A program made the position numbers and the translations under genes. From Myxococcus virescens (GTDB lineage: Bacteria > Myxococcota > Myxococcia > Myxococcales > Myxococcaceae), in NCBI RefSeq assembly GCF_900101905.1, contig NZ_FNAJ01000003.1, positions 372,001 to 436,000 of the forward strand: a DNA stretch of 64,000 bases. Direction: 5' to 3'. Shown piece by piece: positions 46,954 through 56,009 of this stretch (position 1 is its first letter; every line of letters starts with the position of its first letter). The notes beneath the pieces were generated by a model. It saw nothing but the letters and a program-made list of their open reading frames with translations. It had not been told where the DNA came from and ran no database searches.

Positions 46954-48156
46954 ATGAAATCCGCCCTCGCCCTCCTCCTCCTCCCCGCGCTGACCCTCGC
47001 GGCCCCGCCCCAGGCGCGCCGCGTCAGCACCCTCCTGGTGCCCATGGACCCGGCCTCCGAGGCGTCCAGCGTGCAGATGGAGGGTTACATGAACGACGCC
47101 CTCTCCAACTTCGCCGGCATGACGGTCCGCAAGTCGGAGGAGCTGTTCGGCATGCCGGAGGACCCGGAGGCCAAGGCCTCCCTGGAGCGCGGGCGCAAGG
47201 GGTACTCGGAGAGCCTCTCCGCCTTCGACAAGAAGGAATACGAGGAGGCGGAGCGCAAGGTGCGCGCCACCCTGAAGGAGCTTCAAGGGGCCGCGGGCGC
47301 CATGCGCGGGTGCTCGCCGCTGTGTGACGCGCTGGCGCTGTACGCCGCCGTGCTGCACCTGCGCGGCGAGGTGGAGGAGGCGAAGCTGGCGCTCATCGAC
47401 CTCATCGCGCTGTCCCCCACGCATGAGCTGTCTCCCAAGCGCTTCTCGCGCGAGTTCCTCGCCCTGCGCGTGCAGGTGGCCACCAGCCGCACGTCCCAGC
47501 TGCGCGGCTCGGCCACGGTGAACTCGCGGCCCTCGGGCGCGCGCGTGTACGTGGACGGCGAAGTCGTGGGCTACACGCCGGTGACGCTGCCCGCGCTGCC
47601 CATTGGCAAGCACCTGCTGCGCGTGGAGCGCCCGGGCTTCCGGCAGTACGGGCAGTTCATGGAGGTGGCCACCGACGACGCCGAAGTCACCGCCAAGCTG
47701 GTGCCTACCTCTGCGTACAAGGCCTTCGACGCGCAGCTGGACCGGGTGGCGGGCGAGGTGAACCGCGCCGGTGAGAAGGCGTCTGGCGTGGCGGCCATGG
47801 CGCAGTCGCTGGGGCTGGACCGGGTCATGGTGGGCACGCTTCGCTCCAATGGCGAGGGCACCGACCTGACGCTGGGCTACTACGACGCGCGCACCGGTCA
47901 GCGGCTGGCGGGGCGGCGCATGGCCGTCCAGGGCGACGAGTTCGGCCAGCTGAAGCAGGAGATGGAGCGGGTGGTGAACCACCTGGTGAACAGCATCGGT
48001 GAGAAGGTGACCAAGAGCCGGGACCCGCTGGACAACCGCGGGGGCATGGAAGACTGGTCATCCGAGGACCGAGGCGGCCGTGGCAAGGCGCAGGACAAGA
48101 AGAGCAAGCCCGGCGACGACCCGCTCGACAGTGTGTCCGGAACCGAGGACTGGTAA
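46954..48156 (+). CDS. Exported PEGA-domain protein with C-terminal DPLD/EDW repeats
   Basis: 400 residues from the ATG at 46954. Signal peptide 'ALALLLLPALTLAAP'; helices with two cysteines ('GCSPLCDALALYAAVLHL'); a PEGA domain (about 188-250, 'SRPSGARVYVDGEVVGYTPV'); and a further domain parallel to that of the preceding protein. The Lys/Gly-rich tail holds two copies of DPLD-x5-(M/T)EDW. Probably a paralogue of, and partner for, the preceding gene product, from which it is separated by 62 bases. Confidence 0.75.
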   Translation: MKSALALLLLPALTLAAPPQARRVSTLLVPMDPASEASSVQMEGYMNDALSNFAGMTVRKSEELFGMPEDPEAKASLERGRKGYSESLSAFDKKEYEEAERKVRATLKELQGAAGAMRGCSPLCDALALYAAVLHLRGEVEEAKLALIDLIALSPTHELSPKRFSREFLALRVQVATSRTSQLRGSATVNSRPSGARVYVDGEVVGYTPVTLPALPIGKHLLRVERPGFRQYGQFMEVATDDAEVTAKLVPTSAYKAFDAQLDRVAGEVNRAGEKASGVAAMAQSLGLDRVMVGTLRSNGEGTDLTLGYYDARTGQRLAGRRMAVQGDEFGQLKQEMERVVNHLVNSIGEKVTKSRDPLDNRGGMEDWSSEDRGGRGKAQDKKSKPGDDPLDSVSGTEDW

Positions 48157-48204
48157 CGCTGAGCGCTTGTCCCGGGACGGCTGATGCCTAGAGTCCCGGG
48201 GCGT

Positions 48205-50682
48205 ATGCGCCTGCTCGCCCTCCTGCTCCTCCCCAGCCTCGCGCTCGCCCAGACGAGTGTCGTCAGCCAGCCCGCCCTGCCCTCCCGGGGGCTGACGCTG
48301 CCGCCCACGGGCGCCGCGCTGGTGGATGAAGCCACCGCCCTGTCGCTCAACCCCGCGGGACTGGGCTTCGTCAACGGCAGTCAGCTCTTCTACCTGCACG
48401 AGCGCAACCTCGTGCATGACGGCCTGGGAGACGGCGTCTTCCTGGCCACGCGCCTGCTCGGCCTGGGCCTGGGCGGCGCCATGGAGTGGATTCGCGGACG
48501 GGCGGAGCCGGACTACCGCCGCACGTCCCTGGGTCTCTCCCTGGGCACGCGCACGCTGCAGCTCGGCGGTTCGTGGCACGCCTACGGTTCATCCAACCGG
48601 GACATCGACGCGCTGGACACCTTCGACGTGGGCCTCACGGCGCGCCCCATGCGGGCGCTGTCACTGGGCGCGGTGGTGCGCGACATCAACGCCCCCACCG
48701 AGGGCACGCTGGCGCTGAAGCGGCAGTACAACCTGGGCGTGGGCGTGCGCCCGCTGGATGAGCGCTACACGCTGGGCGTGGACTGGCGCTTCTCCGAGGG
48801 CGCCTTCCGCCAGGGCCAGGCGACGTACACCGTCAACGCGGAGGTGATTCCGGGCCTCCGCCTGGGCGCGGGCGTGTCGCATGGCTTCACCTCCGGGGTG
48901 CCCATCGCGCTCCAGGTGGCGGCCACGGTGGACACCTCGCACCTGGGCCTCACCTACGCGGCGGGTGGGACGAACGCGGGGCTGGACCACCTGCTGGCGG
49001 TGCGGCTGTCGTCGGAGACCTACCGCTCCATCGCGCCGCGCGGCGGCGTGGTGACGCTGCTGGACTTGAATGACGCATTGAGCGGCGGCACCAGCCCCGT
49101 CCTCTCATGGCTGGGCGTCAGCGAGGCGGACCCGTACCTGCGGCTGACGCGCTGGCTGGACCTGGCCACCCAGGACGACCGGCTGGCCGGCGTGGTGGTG
49201 AAGATGGAGAGCCTGCCCGGGGTGAGCTGGGGCAAGGCGGAGGAGCTGCGTCAGGCGCTGCTGCGGCTGCGCGCGTCCGGCAAGCGGGTGATGGCGGTGG
49301 TGCTGTCCACGGACGACCTGGGCTACTTCGTCGCCTCGGCGGCGGACCGCATCTACGCGCTGCAGGAGTCGATTCTCTACATCAACGGGCTGGCCGTGCA
49401 CCTCCAGACGTACGGCGGGACGATGGAGAAGCTGGGCGTGCACTGGGACGTGGCGCGAGTGGGCCGCTTCAAGACGGCCCCGGAGCAGCTCTCCCGCACC
49501 GAGCCCAGCGACGCATCCTTGGAGTCCACGAACGCCTACCTGGACACGGAGGTGGCCGTCTACGAGAAGGCCGTGCAGGAGGGCCGCAAGGTGCCCGTGG
49601 AGCGGCTGCACGCGCTGTGGGCCCTGGGCCTGCCCCACCCGAAGCGCGCGGTGGAGCTGGGGTTGATGGACGGCATCATCTCCTCGACGGAGCTGGACAA
49701 GAAGGTGGCGGAGCTGGTGCCGGGTGGACGCTTCAGCACCACGTACGCGCCGCGCGACGAGCGCGATGGCCGCTGGGCCCGCCGGCGCCGCATCGCCGTG
49801 GTGCCGGTGCTGGGCGACATCATCGGCGGCCGCAGCCGCGAGGACCCGCTGGGCTTCAGCCGCCTCGCGGGCGCGGAGACGGTCATTCGCGCGCTGGAGC
49901 AGGCGCAGTCGGACCCGAGCGTGGCGGCCATCGTGGTGCGCGTGGACTCGGGCGGCGGCGAGGTGCTGGCGTCCCACCTGATGTACGAAGCCGTGATGGA
50001 GGCGGCCAAACACAAGCCCGTCGTCGCCTCCATGGGGGACATGGCCGCGTCCGGTGGCTACTACGCCGCCATTGGCGCGCATGAGGTGTTCGCCCTGCCC
50101 ACCACGCTGACGGGCAGCATCGGCGTCTTCTACATCAAGCCCGCCGTCGAGGGCCTGCTGGGCGGGCTGTTGGGCGTGCACCAGGAGAGCCTGACCCGCG
50201 CGCCGCTGGCGGACATCCTGGACGTGTGGCGCCCCTGGACGCCGGAGGAGCAGGAGGCGGCCCAGGCGTGGGCGGACGCCTCCTACGACAGCTTCATCAC
50301 CGAGGTGGCGCTGCGGCGGAGGATGGACAAGGCGAAGGTGGACGAGGTCGCCCGGGGACGGGTGTGGAGCGGCCAGGACGCGCTCGCCCGCGGACTGGTG
50401 GACAAGCTGGGCGGCCTGCTGGAAGCGGTGGACTCCGCGCGGATGCGGGCCGGAATCCCTCCGGACGAGGAGCTGGACCTGGTGGTGATGGGCGAGGCGC
50501 GGGGCTTCTTCTCCGCGCTGGGCGGTGAGCCCGGGGTGCGCGCCGCGCTGTCCCTGCTGCCCGCGCAAGAGCCCGCCCTGCCCGAGTCCCTGCGGGCGCT
50601 GGCCCGCTCGGCGGGCCTGAATCTGATGTTGCTCCAGCCGGGCGTGAAGGCGATGTTGCCCTTCCAGATAACCGTCCGCTGA
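48205..50682 (+). CDS. sppA: Signal-peptide-peptidase SppA fused to an outer-membrane barrel-like domain
   Basis: 825 residues from the ATG at 48205 (signal peptide 'LLALLLLPSLALAQ'). Residues 30-285 look like a PorV/FadL-type beta barrel: 'DEATALSLNPAGLGFVNG', then alternating amphipathic strands. Residues 300-800 hold two S49 domains, with the catalytic Lys in 'VGRFKTAPEQL' (about 420) and Ser in 'MAASGGYYAAIG' (about 614). Typical SppA is anchored by a single span and cleaves leftover signal peptides; here the N-terminus suggests an outer-membrane position. Confidence 0.82.
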   Translation: MRLLALLLLPSLALAQTSVVSQPALPSRGLTLPPTGAALVDEATALSLNPAGLGFVNGSQLFYLHERNLVHDGLGDGVFLATRLLGLGLGGAMEWIRGRAEPDYRRTSLGLSLGTRTLQLGGSWHAYGSSNRDIDALDTFDVGLTARPMRALSLGAVVRDINAPTEGTLALKRQYNLGVGVRPLDERYTLGVDWRFSEGAFRQGQATYTVNAEVIPGLRLGAGVSHGFTSGVPIALQVAATVDTSHLGLTYAAGGTNAGLDHLLAVRLSSETYRSIAPRGGVVTLLDLNDALSGGTSPVLSWLGVSEADPYLRLTRWLDLATQDDRLAGVVVKMESLPGVSWGKAEELRQALLRLRASGKRVMAVVLSTDDLGYFVASAADRIYALQESILYINGLAVHLQTYGGTMEKLGVHWDVARVGRFKTAPEQLSRTEPSDASLESTNAYLDTEVAVYEKAVQEGRKVPVERLHALWALGLPHPKRAVELGLMDGIISSTELDKKVAELVPGGRFSTTYAPRDERDGRWARRRRIAVVPVLGDIIGGRSREDPLGFSRLAGAETVIRALEQAQSDPSVAAIVVRVDSGGGEVLASHLMYEAVMEAAKHKPVVASMGDMAASGGYYAAIGAHEVFALPTTLTGSIGVFYIKPAVEGLLGGLLGVHQESLTRAPLADILDVWRPWTPEEQEAAQAWADASYDSFITEVALRRRMDKAKVDEVARGRVWSGQDALARGLVDKLGGLLEAVDSARMRAGIPPDEELDLVVMGEARGFFSALGGEPGVRAALSLLPAQEPALPESLRALARSAGLNLMLLQPGVKAMLPFQITVR

Positions 50683-50948
50683 GGTCCTGGCGGCGGCCTG
50701 AATCAGCAGGTGGGAGGTCGGCCGGACGACACCGCGTGAAAAAAGCGGCGGCGCCGTCCCCGGCCTCTGTTACTGTTACCCTTGCACCCCGGACGGCTTT
50801 GGGCCGCCAGGGTGCTCCAGGAAACGGCGGTTCGGCCTGCTCGTCACCAGGGCCCCGCGTCCGCTTCCTGTCCCACGGCCTGAGTCACCTTGCGTCCCCG
50901 CCCTCCTCCTGGAGCGGCCGCCCGGGGCGCACACAGTCTGGAACGTTC

Positions 50949-52502
50949 ATGAGCGAAAACCCCGATAACCGCGACCCACGTGATGCCCCCCCTGTTCCCG
51001 CCGCCCGCGCCGTGGCGCCGCCCGAGCCGGACGATGACGGTGGCGACGAGGGCGACGACGAGGGGCCCGACGATGGTGACTCCAGCGCGGGGGGCGCACA
51101 GGGTGGCGCCCCCGGGCAGCCCGGCCAGGCCACCGGCCGCCGCCGCCGCCGTCGCCGCCGCCGCCGTGGCGCGCAGGTCCTCTTCACCCCGGATGGCCAG
51201 GCCTACCGGATGCAGCCGGGGCCGGACGGCCAGCAGGTCCAGGTCTTCCTCACGCCGCAGGAGCTGGAGCAGTACCGCCAGCGGCAGGCGCAGCAACAAC
51301 AGCAACAGCAGCAACCACCGCAGCCGGCGCACGGCGGCGGGGGCCAGCAGCACGCGCGCCACGCGCAGCACGGGGGCGGCGGCCAGCAGGCCTCGCAGCA
51401 AGCGAACCTGTCGCCGGTGGAGGGCGTGCTGGACACGGAGGCCAAGGGCCCCAACGCCTTCCTGCGCCAGCTCAAGCGCAACCTGCTGGCGGCGCCGGAT
51501 GACCCGGAGCTGCCCAAGAATCTGGTCCAGAAGCTGCGGCTGCGGCAGGGCCAGTACATCACCGCCTTCGCGCAGATGCGGGGCCACAAGGGCGTCATCC
51601 AGAAGGTGGACACGGTGGACGGCCGGCCGCTCGAGGGCGCGCCGCGGCTGCCGCACTTCGCGGACCTGACGTCGGTGGACCCCACCGAGCGGCTCAAGCT
51701 GGAGAACGGTCACAAGGAGATGGTGACCCGGGTGCTGGACCTCATCTCCCCCATTGGCAAGGGACAGCGCGCGCTCATCGTCGCCCCGCCCAAGACGGGC
51801 AAGACGATCATGCTCCAGCGCATCGCCCAGGCCATCCTCTCCAACCACCCGGAGTGCCACGTCATGGTGGTGCTCATCGACGAGCGTCCGGAAGAAGTGA
51901 CGGACATGCGGCGGAGCATCAAGGCGGAGGTGCTGGCCTCCAGCTCCGACCGCCCCACCGCGGACCACCTCAAGGTGGCGGAGCTGGCCCTGGAGCGCGC
52001 GCGCCGGCTGGTGGAGTCGGGCAAGGACGTGGTCATCCTCCTGGACTCGATTACGCGTCTGGCCCGCGCCTTCAACAAGGAGGTCGACAACTCCGGCCGC
52101 ACCATGTCCGGCGGCGTGGACAGCCGCGCCCTGGAGCGCCCCAAGCGCATCTTCGGCGCCGCCCGCGCGACGGAGGAGGCCGGCTCGCTGACCATCATCG
52201 GCACGGCGCTCATCGACACCGGCAGCCGCATGGACGAGGTCATCTTCGAGGAGTTCAAGGGAACGGGTAACTCCGAGGTCACTTTGGACCGGCTCTTGGC
52301 GGAGAAGCGCGTCTTCCCGGCCGTCAACATCGCCCAGTCCGGCACGCGCAAGGAGGAGAAGCTCTTCACCCTGCGCGAGTACGAGAAGGTGAAGAAGCTG
52401 CGGCAGATGCTCTTCTCCGTGAAGCCGGTGGAGGCCATGGAGGCGCTCGTGAAGCGGCTGTCCCGCTACACGTACAACGACGAGTTCCTCGACGAGCTGT
52501 AG
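50949..52502 (+). CDS. rho: Transcription termination factor Rho with disordered N-terminal extension
   Basis: 517 residues from the ATG at 50949; the frame is open further upstream (a GTG at 50736) but lacks a ribosome site. Residues 1-155 are low-complexity: acidic, then ten Arg (about 64-73), a Gln tract and His/Gly-rich stretches. A divergent RNA-binding fold follows ('GPNAFLRQLK'). The hexameric helicase core has Walker A 'APPKTGKT', 'VLIDERPEEVTDMRRSI', the Q-loop 'SGGVDSRALERPKRIFGAAR' and 'FEEFKGTGNSEVTLDR'. It ends untranslated or rut-bearing transcripts. The 266-bp leader may mediate autoregulation. Confidence 0.92.
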   Translation: MSENPDNRDPRDAPPVPAARAVAPPEPDDDGGDEGDDEGPDDGDSSAGGAQGGAPGQPGQATGRRRRRRRRRRGAQVLFTPDGQAYRMQPGPDGQQVQVFLTPQELEQYRQRQAQQQQQQQQPPQPAHGGGGQQHARHAQHGGGGQQASQQANLSPVEGVLDTEAKGPNAFLRQLKRNLLAAPDDPELPKNLVQKLRLRQGQYITAFAQMRGHKGVIQKVDTVDGRPLEGAPRLPHFADLTSVDPTERLKLENGHKEMVTRVLDLISPIGKGQRALIVAPPKTGKTIMLQRIAQAILSNHPECHVMVVLIDERPEEVTDMRRSIKAEVLASSSDRPTADHLKVAELALERARRLVESGKDVVILLDSITRLARAFNKEVDNSGRTMSGGVDSRALERPKRIFGAARATEEAGSLTIIGTALIDTGSRMDEVIFEEFKGTGNSEVTLDRLLAEKRVFPAVNIAQSGTRKEEKLFTLREYEKVKKLRQMLFSVKPVEAMEALVKRLSRYTYNDEFLDEL

Positions 52503-52555
52503 TCCCCCGCTTCGGGAGTGGTACGGCGGGCCCGGGTGTGCGTTAAGGTGGCGGC

Positions 52556-52825
52556 ATGATTCAAGGCTCGGGCCGCTGCCACTACCACCCGGAGCGCGCC
52601 GGCCTCGGCGTCTGCGTGGAGTGCCGGCGTGTCATCTGCCGGGAATGCACCACGCAGTTCGAGGGCATCAACCGCTGCGCCAGCTGCCTGGACCAGCGCC
52701 TCAAGGCGCTGGAGGGCCCGGGTGAGCGCCGCGAGTGGTCGGCGGGCAACGTGGTGCTGGCGCTGATGAGCCTGGCGCTCGTCTTTGGCGGCATCCTCCT
52801 GCTGGCCCAAGTGGCGGCGAGCTAG
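52556..52825 (+). CDS. B-box-like zinc-finger protein with one membrane span
   Basis: 89 residues. The first 45 carry a Cys/His array (CxxH, CVEC, CREC, CASC) resembling B-box or RING-like zinc fingers. One C-terminal membrane span follows ('VVLALMSLALVFGGILLLAQV'). Only 3 bases separate it from the DUF4129 gene, so it opens the DUF4129-MoxR-DUF58 transcript. Role unknown; probably an adaptor in that membrane complex. Confidence 0.75.
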   Translation: MIQGSGRCHYHPERAGLGVCVECRRVICRECTTQFEGINRCASCLDQRLKALEGPGERREWSAGNVVLALMSLALVFGGILLLAQVAAS

Positions 52826-52828
52826 CCC

Positions 52829-54736
52829 ATGGCCGTCTCCGCGCTCGAACTCCGCCCGCGCAACGCGGTGGCCTTGATGGACGCCGCGCTGCGCCTGTGT
52901 ACCCGCAACGCGGGCGTCTGGGCCCTCACCCTGCCCGGCGGCGCGGCCGTGGTGGCCGCCATGTTGTACCTGGCGGAGTCGGTGCGCATGGGCTGGCCGC
53001 TCGTGGTGCCTTCGCTGCTGCTGACGCTGGCGTGGTTCCTCCGGGGCCTGGGCCAGGGCGCGACGTGCCATTACGTGCAGGAGCTGCTGCTGGGCACCCA
53101 GGGCGAGCCTTCCGCGTGGGCCTCGCTCAAGGCCGCGCTGGGCCGGATGCCCGCGCTCTTCATCGCCGTGGCGTACCTGCTGGGCCTCAACACCCTGGTG
53201 GTGATGGTGACGGGAGGCCTCGGCTACCTCCTGCTGCAGTCCCATGGGGTGGGCTACGCGGCGGTGATGCAGGGGCGAGGCAGCCCGCTGAAGCTCTACG
53301 GCACGTGCTCACGGCTGCTGGGACCGGCGCGCGGCACCGCGCTGTGGGTTCGCGTCCTGATGTCCGTGCAGGTGCTGGCCTTCTTCAACCTGCACATCGC
53401 CTTCAACTTCCTGCTGTTCCTGGGGCGCAAGCTGGTGGGCGTGGACCTGACGTTCGCGGAGCGCTTCGCCTCGCTGGACAACGGCCAGTGGCTGATCTTC
53501 CTCGCGGTGACGACGTTCGCCCTCTTCGAGCCGGTGCGCGCCGCGACGGCCACGCTGCTGCTGGTGGACGGGCGCGTGCGTCAGGAAGGGCTCGACCTGC
53601 TGGCCAGCGTCCAGCAGCTTCCGTCCCGGGATTTGGGGCGTCCGCTGCCTCCGCCGGGCGCGACACGTGGCGCGGCGATGCTGGCGGTGGTGCTGGGCCT
53701 GGGCCTGCTGACGGCGGCGCCGGCCCATGCCCAGGACACCGAGGACGCGAAGCCCCTGGCCCCCGCCGAGGCGCTGCGGCGGCTGGGCGAGGTTACGGAG
53801 GCGTGTGAGGCCTCGACGGATGAGGACACCGCGGGCCTGTACGCGCCCCTGGAGTCCCTGGGGCCCGCCGAAGCCGTGAAGCTGGACCGCTTCGTCCGCC
53901 GCGTGGAGCGGCAGGCCTTCGACGAGGAGGACTGCGACAAGGCCCGCGCCACGCTGACGCAGGGGCTCACCACGATGGGCGCCACCGTGGACGCCCAGGC
54001 CCGGGCGGATGCACGCGCCGCCGCCGCGCGGGCGAAGGACATCCTGGCCCGGCCCGAGTTCGCGGAGGCCGCGCCCAAGGCGGAGAAGGACGCCCCCGAG
54101 CCCGCGGTCCCACCCGAGACGCCGGGCTGGTGGCAGCGCTTCATCGACTGGCTGGGGGCGCAGTTGAAGAAGCTGTTCGAGCGGGAGCCGGCGGAACCGC
54201 GGCAGGAGACGGGACAGCCATTCCTCACTGGCGCCAGCCTGGCCAACGTGCTGGTGGTGGTGCTGGTGACGCTCACCCTCGCGGTGCTGGGCGTGGTGCT
54301 GCTGCGGGCGCTGAACCGCGACAAGCGCCGCGCGGGCGCCGAAGGTGTGCAGGTGTCCACGGTGGACGCGTCCACGCTGGCGGGGGACGCCCACCACGCG
54401 CTGTCACGCCCTCCCGAGGGCTGGGCCCACCTGGCGGACGAACTGGCGGCGCGGGGGGCCTACCGCGAAGCGGTGCGCAGCCTCTACCTGGCGCTGCTGT
54501 CCCGGCTCCACCGCGACGGCGCCATCCTCTATGACGAGACGCTGAGCAACTGGGACTACCTGTCTCAGTTCCGGGGCCGCGCGGAATGGAAGGCCCCCTT
54601 CCGAGAGCTGACGCGGCGCTTCGACTTCGCCTGGTACGGCAACCTGCCGGTGGGCGTGGATGGCTACCGCGAGTTCCGCGCGCTCACCGAGCCCCTGCTG
54701 GCCGCGCCGGCGCGCCCGGAGGTGGCCGGTGCGTGA
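52829..54736 (+). CDS. Membrane protein with C-terminal DUF4129 domain
   Basis: 635 residues. The first 250 have about five hydrophobic segments. Another hydrophobic stretch ('GAAMLAVVLGLGLLTAAPAHA', about 280) looks like an internal signal sequence, and a long helical region with Pro/Glu-rich linker follows. The next span is near 475-495 ('VLVVVLVTLTLAVLGVVLL'), and a DUF4129 domain ends it ('RGAYREAVRSLYLALLSRL', 'RFDFAWYGNLPVG'). DUF4129 proteins accompany MoxR/DUF58 systems. The first half may once have been a separate membrane-protein gene. Confidence 0.8.
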   Translation: MAVSALELRPRNAVALMDAALRLCTRNAGVWALTLPGGAAVVAAMLYLAESVRMGWPLVVPSLLLTLAWFLRGLGQGATCHYVQELLLGTQGEPSAWASLKAALGRMPALFIAVAYLLGLNTLVVMVTGGLGYLLLQSHGVGYAAVMQGRGSPLKLYGTCSRLLGPARGTALWVRVLMSVQVLAFFNLHIAFNFLLFLGRKLVGVDLTFAERFASLDNGQWLIFLAVTTFALFEPVRAATATLLLVDGRVRQEGLDLLASVQQLPSRDLGRPLPPPGATRGAAMLAVVLGLGLLTAAPAHAQDTEDAKPLAPAEALRRLGEVTEACEASTDEDTAGLYAPLESLGPAEAVKLDRFVRRVERQAFDEEDCDKARATLTQGLTTMGATVDAQARADARAAAARAKDILARPEFAEAAPKAEKDAPEPAVPPETPGWWQRFIDWLGAQLKKLFEREPAEPRQETGQPFLTGASLANVLVVVLVTLTLAVLGVVLLRALNRDKRRAGAEGVQVSTVDASTLAGDAHHALSRPPEGWAHLADELAARGAYREAVRSLYLALLSRLHRDGAILYDETLSNWDYLSQFRGRAEWKAPFRELTRRFDFAWYGNLPVGVDGYREFRALTEPLLAAPARPEVAGA

Positions 54737-56009
54737 CCGTTTCCCGCTGCTGGTGGTGGGGGGCCTGCTGCTCACCGCGGTGCTGACCACCTTCCTGGTC
54801 CGAGGCGCCCGGCGCAACACGTTCGCGGACACGCTGTCCACGTACCGCGCGCAGGAGGACGGCGCGCGGGCCCTGTTCCTGCTGGCCCAGGAGAGCGGCT
54901 TGCCGGTGACGCGCCGCATGGCGGACCTGCGCATCGTGTCCGGACTGGGCACGCCGGTGCTGCTGGCGGTGGAGGTGTCCGGCGCCTACGAGCACGACCC
55001 GGACCAGACGGCGCTGGCCGCCGAGCCCGACGCGGGCCTGGCCGACGAACACGTCCCCCGCACCGGCTTCAACGCCTTCCGCGCGGCCGAACTGGACGAT
55101 GATGAAACCGAGCAACTGCTGAAGCACGTGCGCGAGGGCGGCAGCGCCATCTACGTGCCGTGGGGCTCGCGGGAGAACCCGGTGCTGCAAGCCTTGGACG
55201 TGAAGCTCTTCAAGGCCGACACCACCCTCCCCATGCGCACGCTGGTGCCGCCCCAGCCCACGCCGTACACGCTGGGCGTGGAGCGCGTGGAGGCGAAGGT
55301 CCAGGCCTACCTGGAGCTGCCGCAGACGGCCGTTCCCGTCCTGGAGGATGAACGGCTGGGCATGTTCGTGGCGGCGGTGGTGCCGTACGGGCAGGGCCGC
55401 GTACTGGTGGTGGGCGCCCCGGAGCTGGCGATGAACCAGGCCCTGGCGCGCGCGGACAACGCGCAGTTCTGGCTCAGCGCCCTGGCGTCAATCGGCCCCG
55501 GCCCCATCGAATTCGATGAGTTCCACCACGGCTTCACCAACGAGCGCTCGGTGGTGGACTTCGCGCGCCGCTACGGCCTGCACTTCGCCGTGTTGCAGCT
55601 GCTGCTCGGCGTGGCGCTGTGGTCGGTGTCGCTCAAGCGCTTCGGCCGGCCGCGGCCTCCGCCCGAGTCCTCGCGCGTGGGCGCCACCGACGCGCTCTTC
55701 GCCATGGGCCGGCTCTATCGCGAGGGCCGGCACCACGGCTTCTCCGCCCAGCTCATCCTCCGGGGCCTCACCCAGGACCTGGCCCTGCACGCGGGCCTGC
55801 CCGCGCATGCGTCCGCGGACGCGGTGACCCACGGCCTGCGCGAGCGTGGCCGCGCGGACCTGGCCCAGGGGCTCGAGGCGCTCACCACGGACAGCCGCGC
55901 GGTGACGCGCGACACGGACCTCCAGCAGCTCGCAGAGCGCGCGGCGCGGCTGCGACAACGCCTTCATTCCGCCGGCGCCGCCCGGCCCAGCCCTCCCGAA
56001 ACGACATGA
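54729..56009 (+). CDS. DUF4350-like membrane protein
   Basis: 426 residues from a GTG overlapping the preceding stop by 8 bases. A membrane span at the N-terminus ('LLVVGGLLLTAVLTTFLV'), an extracytoplasmic GATase-like domain ('EQLLKHVREGGSAIYVPWG'), a second span near 290-310 and a cytoplasmic helical tail match the DUF4350 proteins found in MoxR operons. The conserved 'EFDEFHHG' segment lies before the second span. It is coupled to the MoxR gene by an ATGA overlap. Confidence 0.78.
   Translation: MRDRFPLLVVGGLLLTAVLTTFLVRGARRNTFADTLSTYRAQEDGARALFLLAQESGLPVTRRMADLRIVSGLGTPVLLAVEVSGAYEHDPDQTALAAEPDAGLADEHVPRTGFNAFRAAELDDDETEQLLKHVREGGSAIYVPWGSRENPVLQALDVKLFKADTTLPMRTLVPPQPTPYTLGVERVEAKVQAYLELPQTAVPVLEDERLGMFVAAVVPYGQGRVLVVGAPELAMNQALARADNAQFWLSALASIGPGPIEFDEFHHGFTNERSVVDFARRYGLHFAVLQLLLGVALWSVSLKRFGRPRPPPESSRVGATDALFAMGRLYREGRHHGFSAQLILRGLTQDLALHAGLPAHASADAVTHGLRERGRADLAQGLEALTTDSRAVTRDTDLQQLAERAARLRQRLHSAGAARPSPPETT

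Noticed and set aside
50736-50948. Rho starting at the GTG at 50736
   Set aside because: No ribosome site and no Rho-like sequence. The ATG at 50949 is preferred, though an extended form cannot be excluded.
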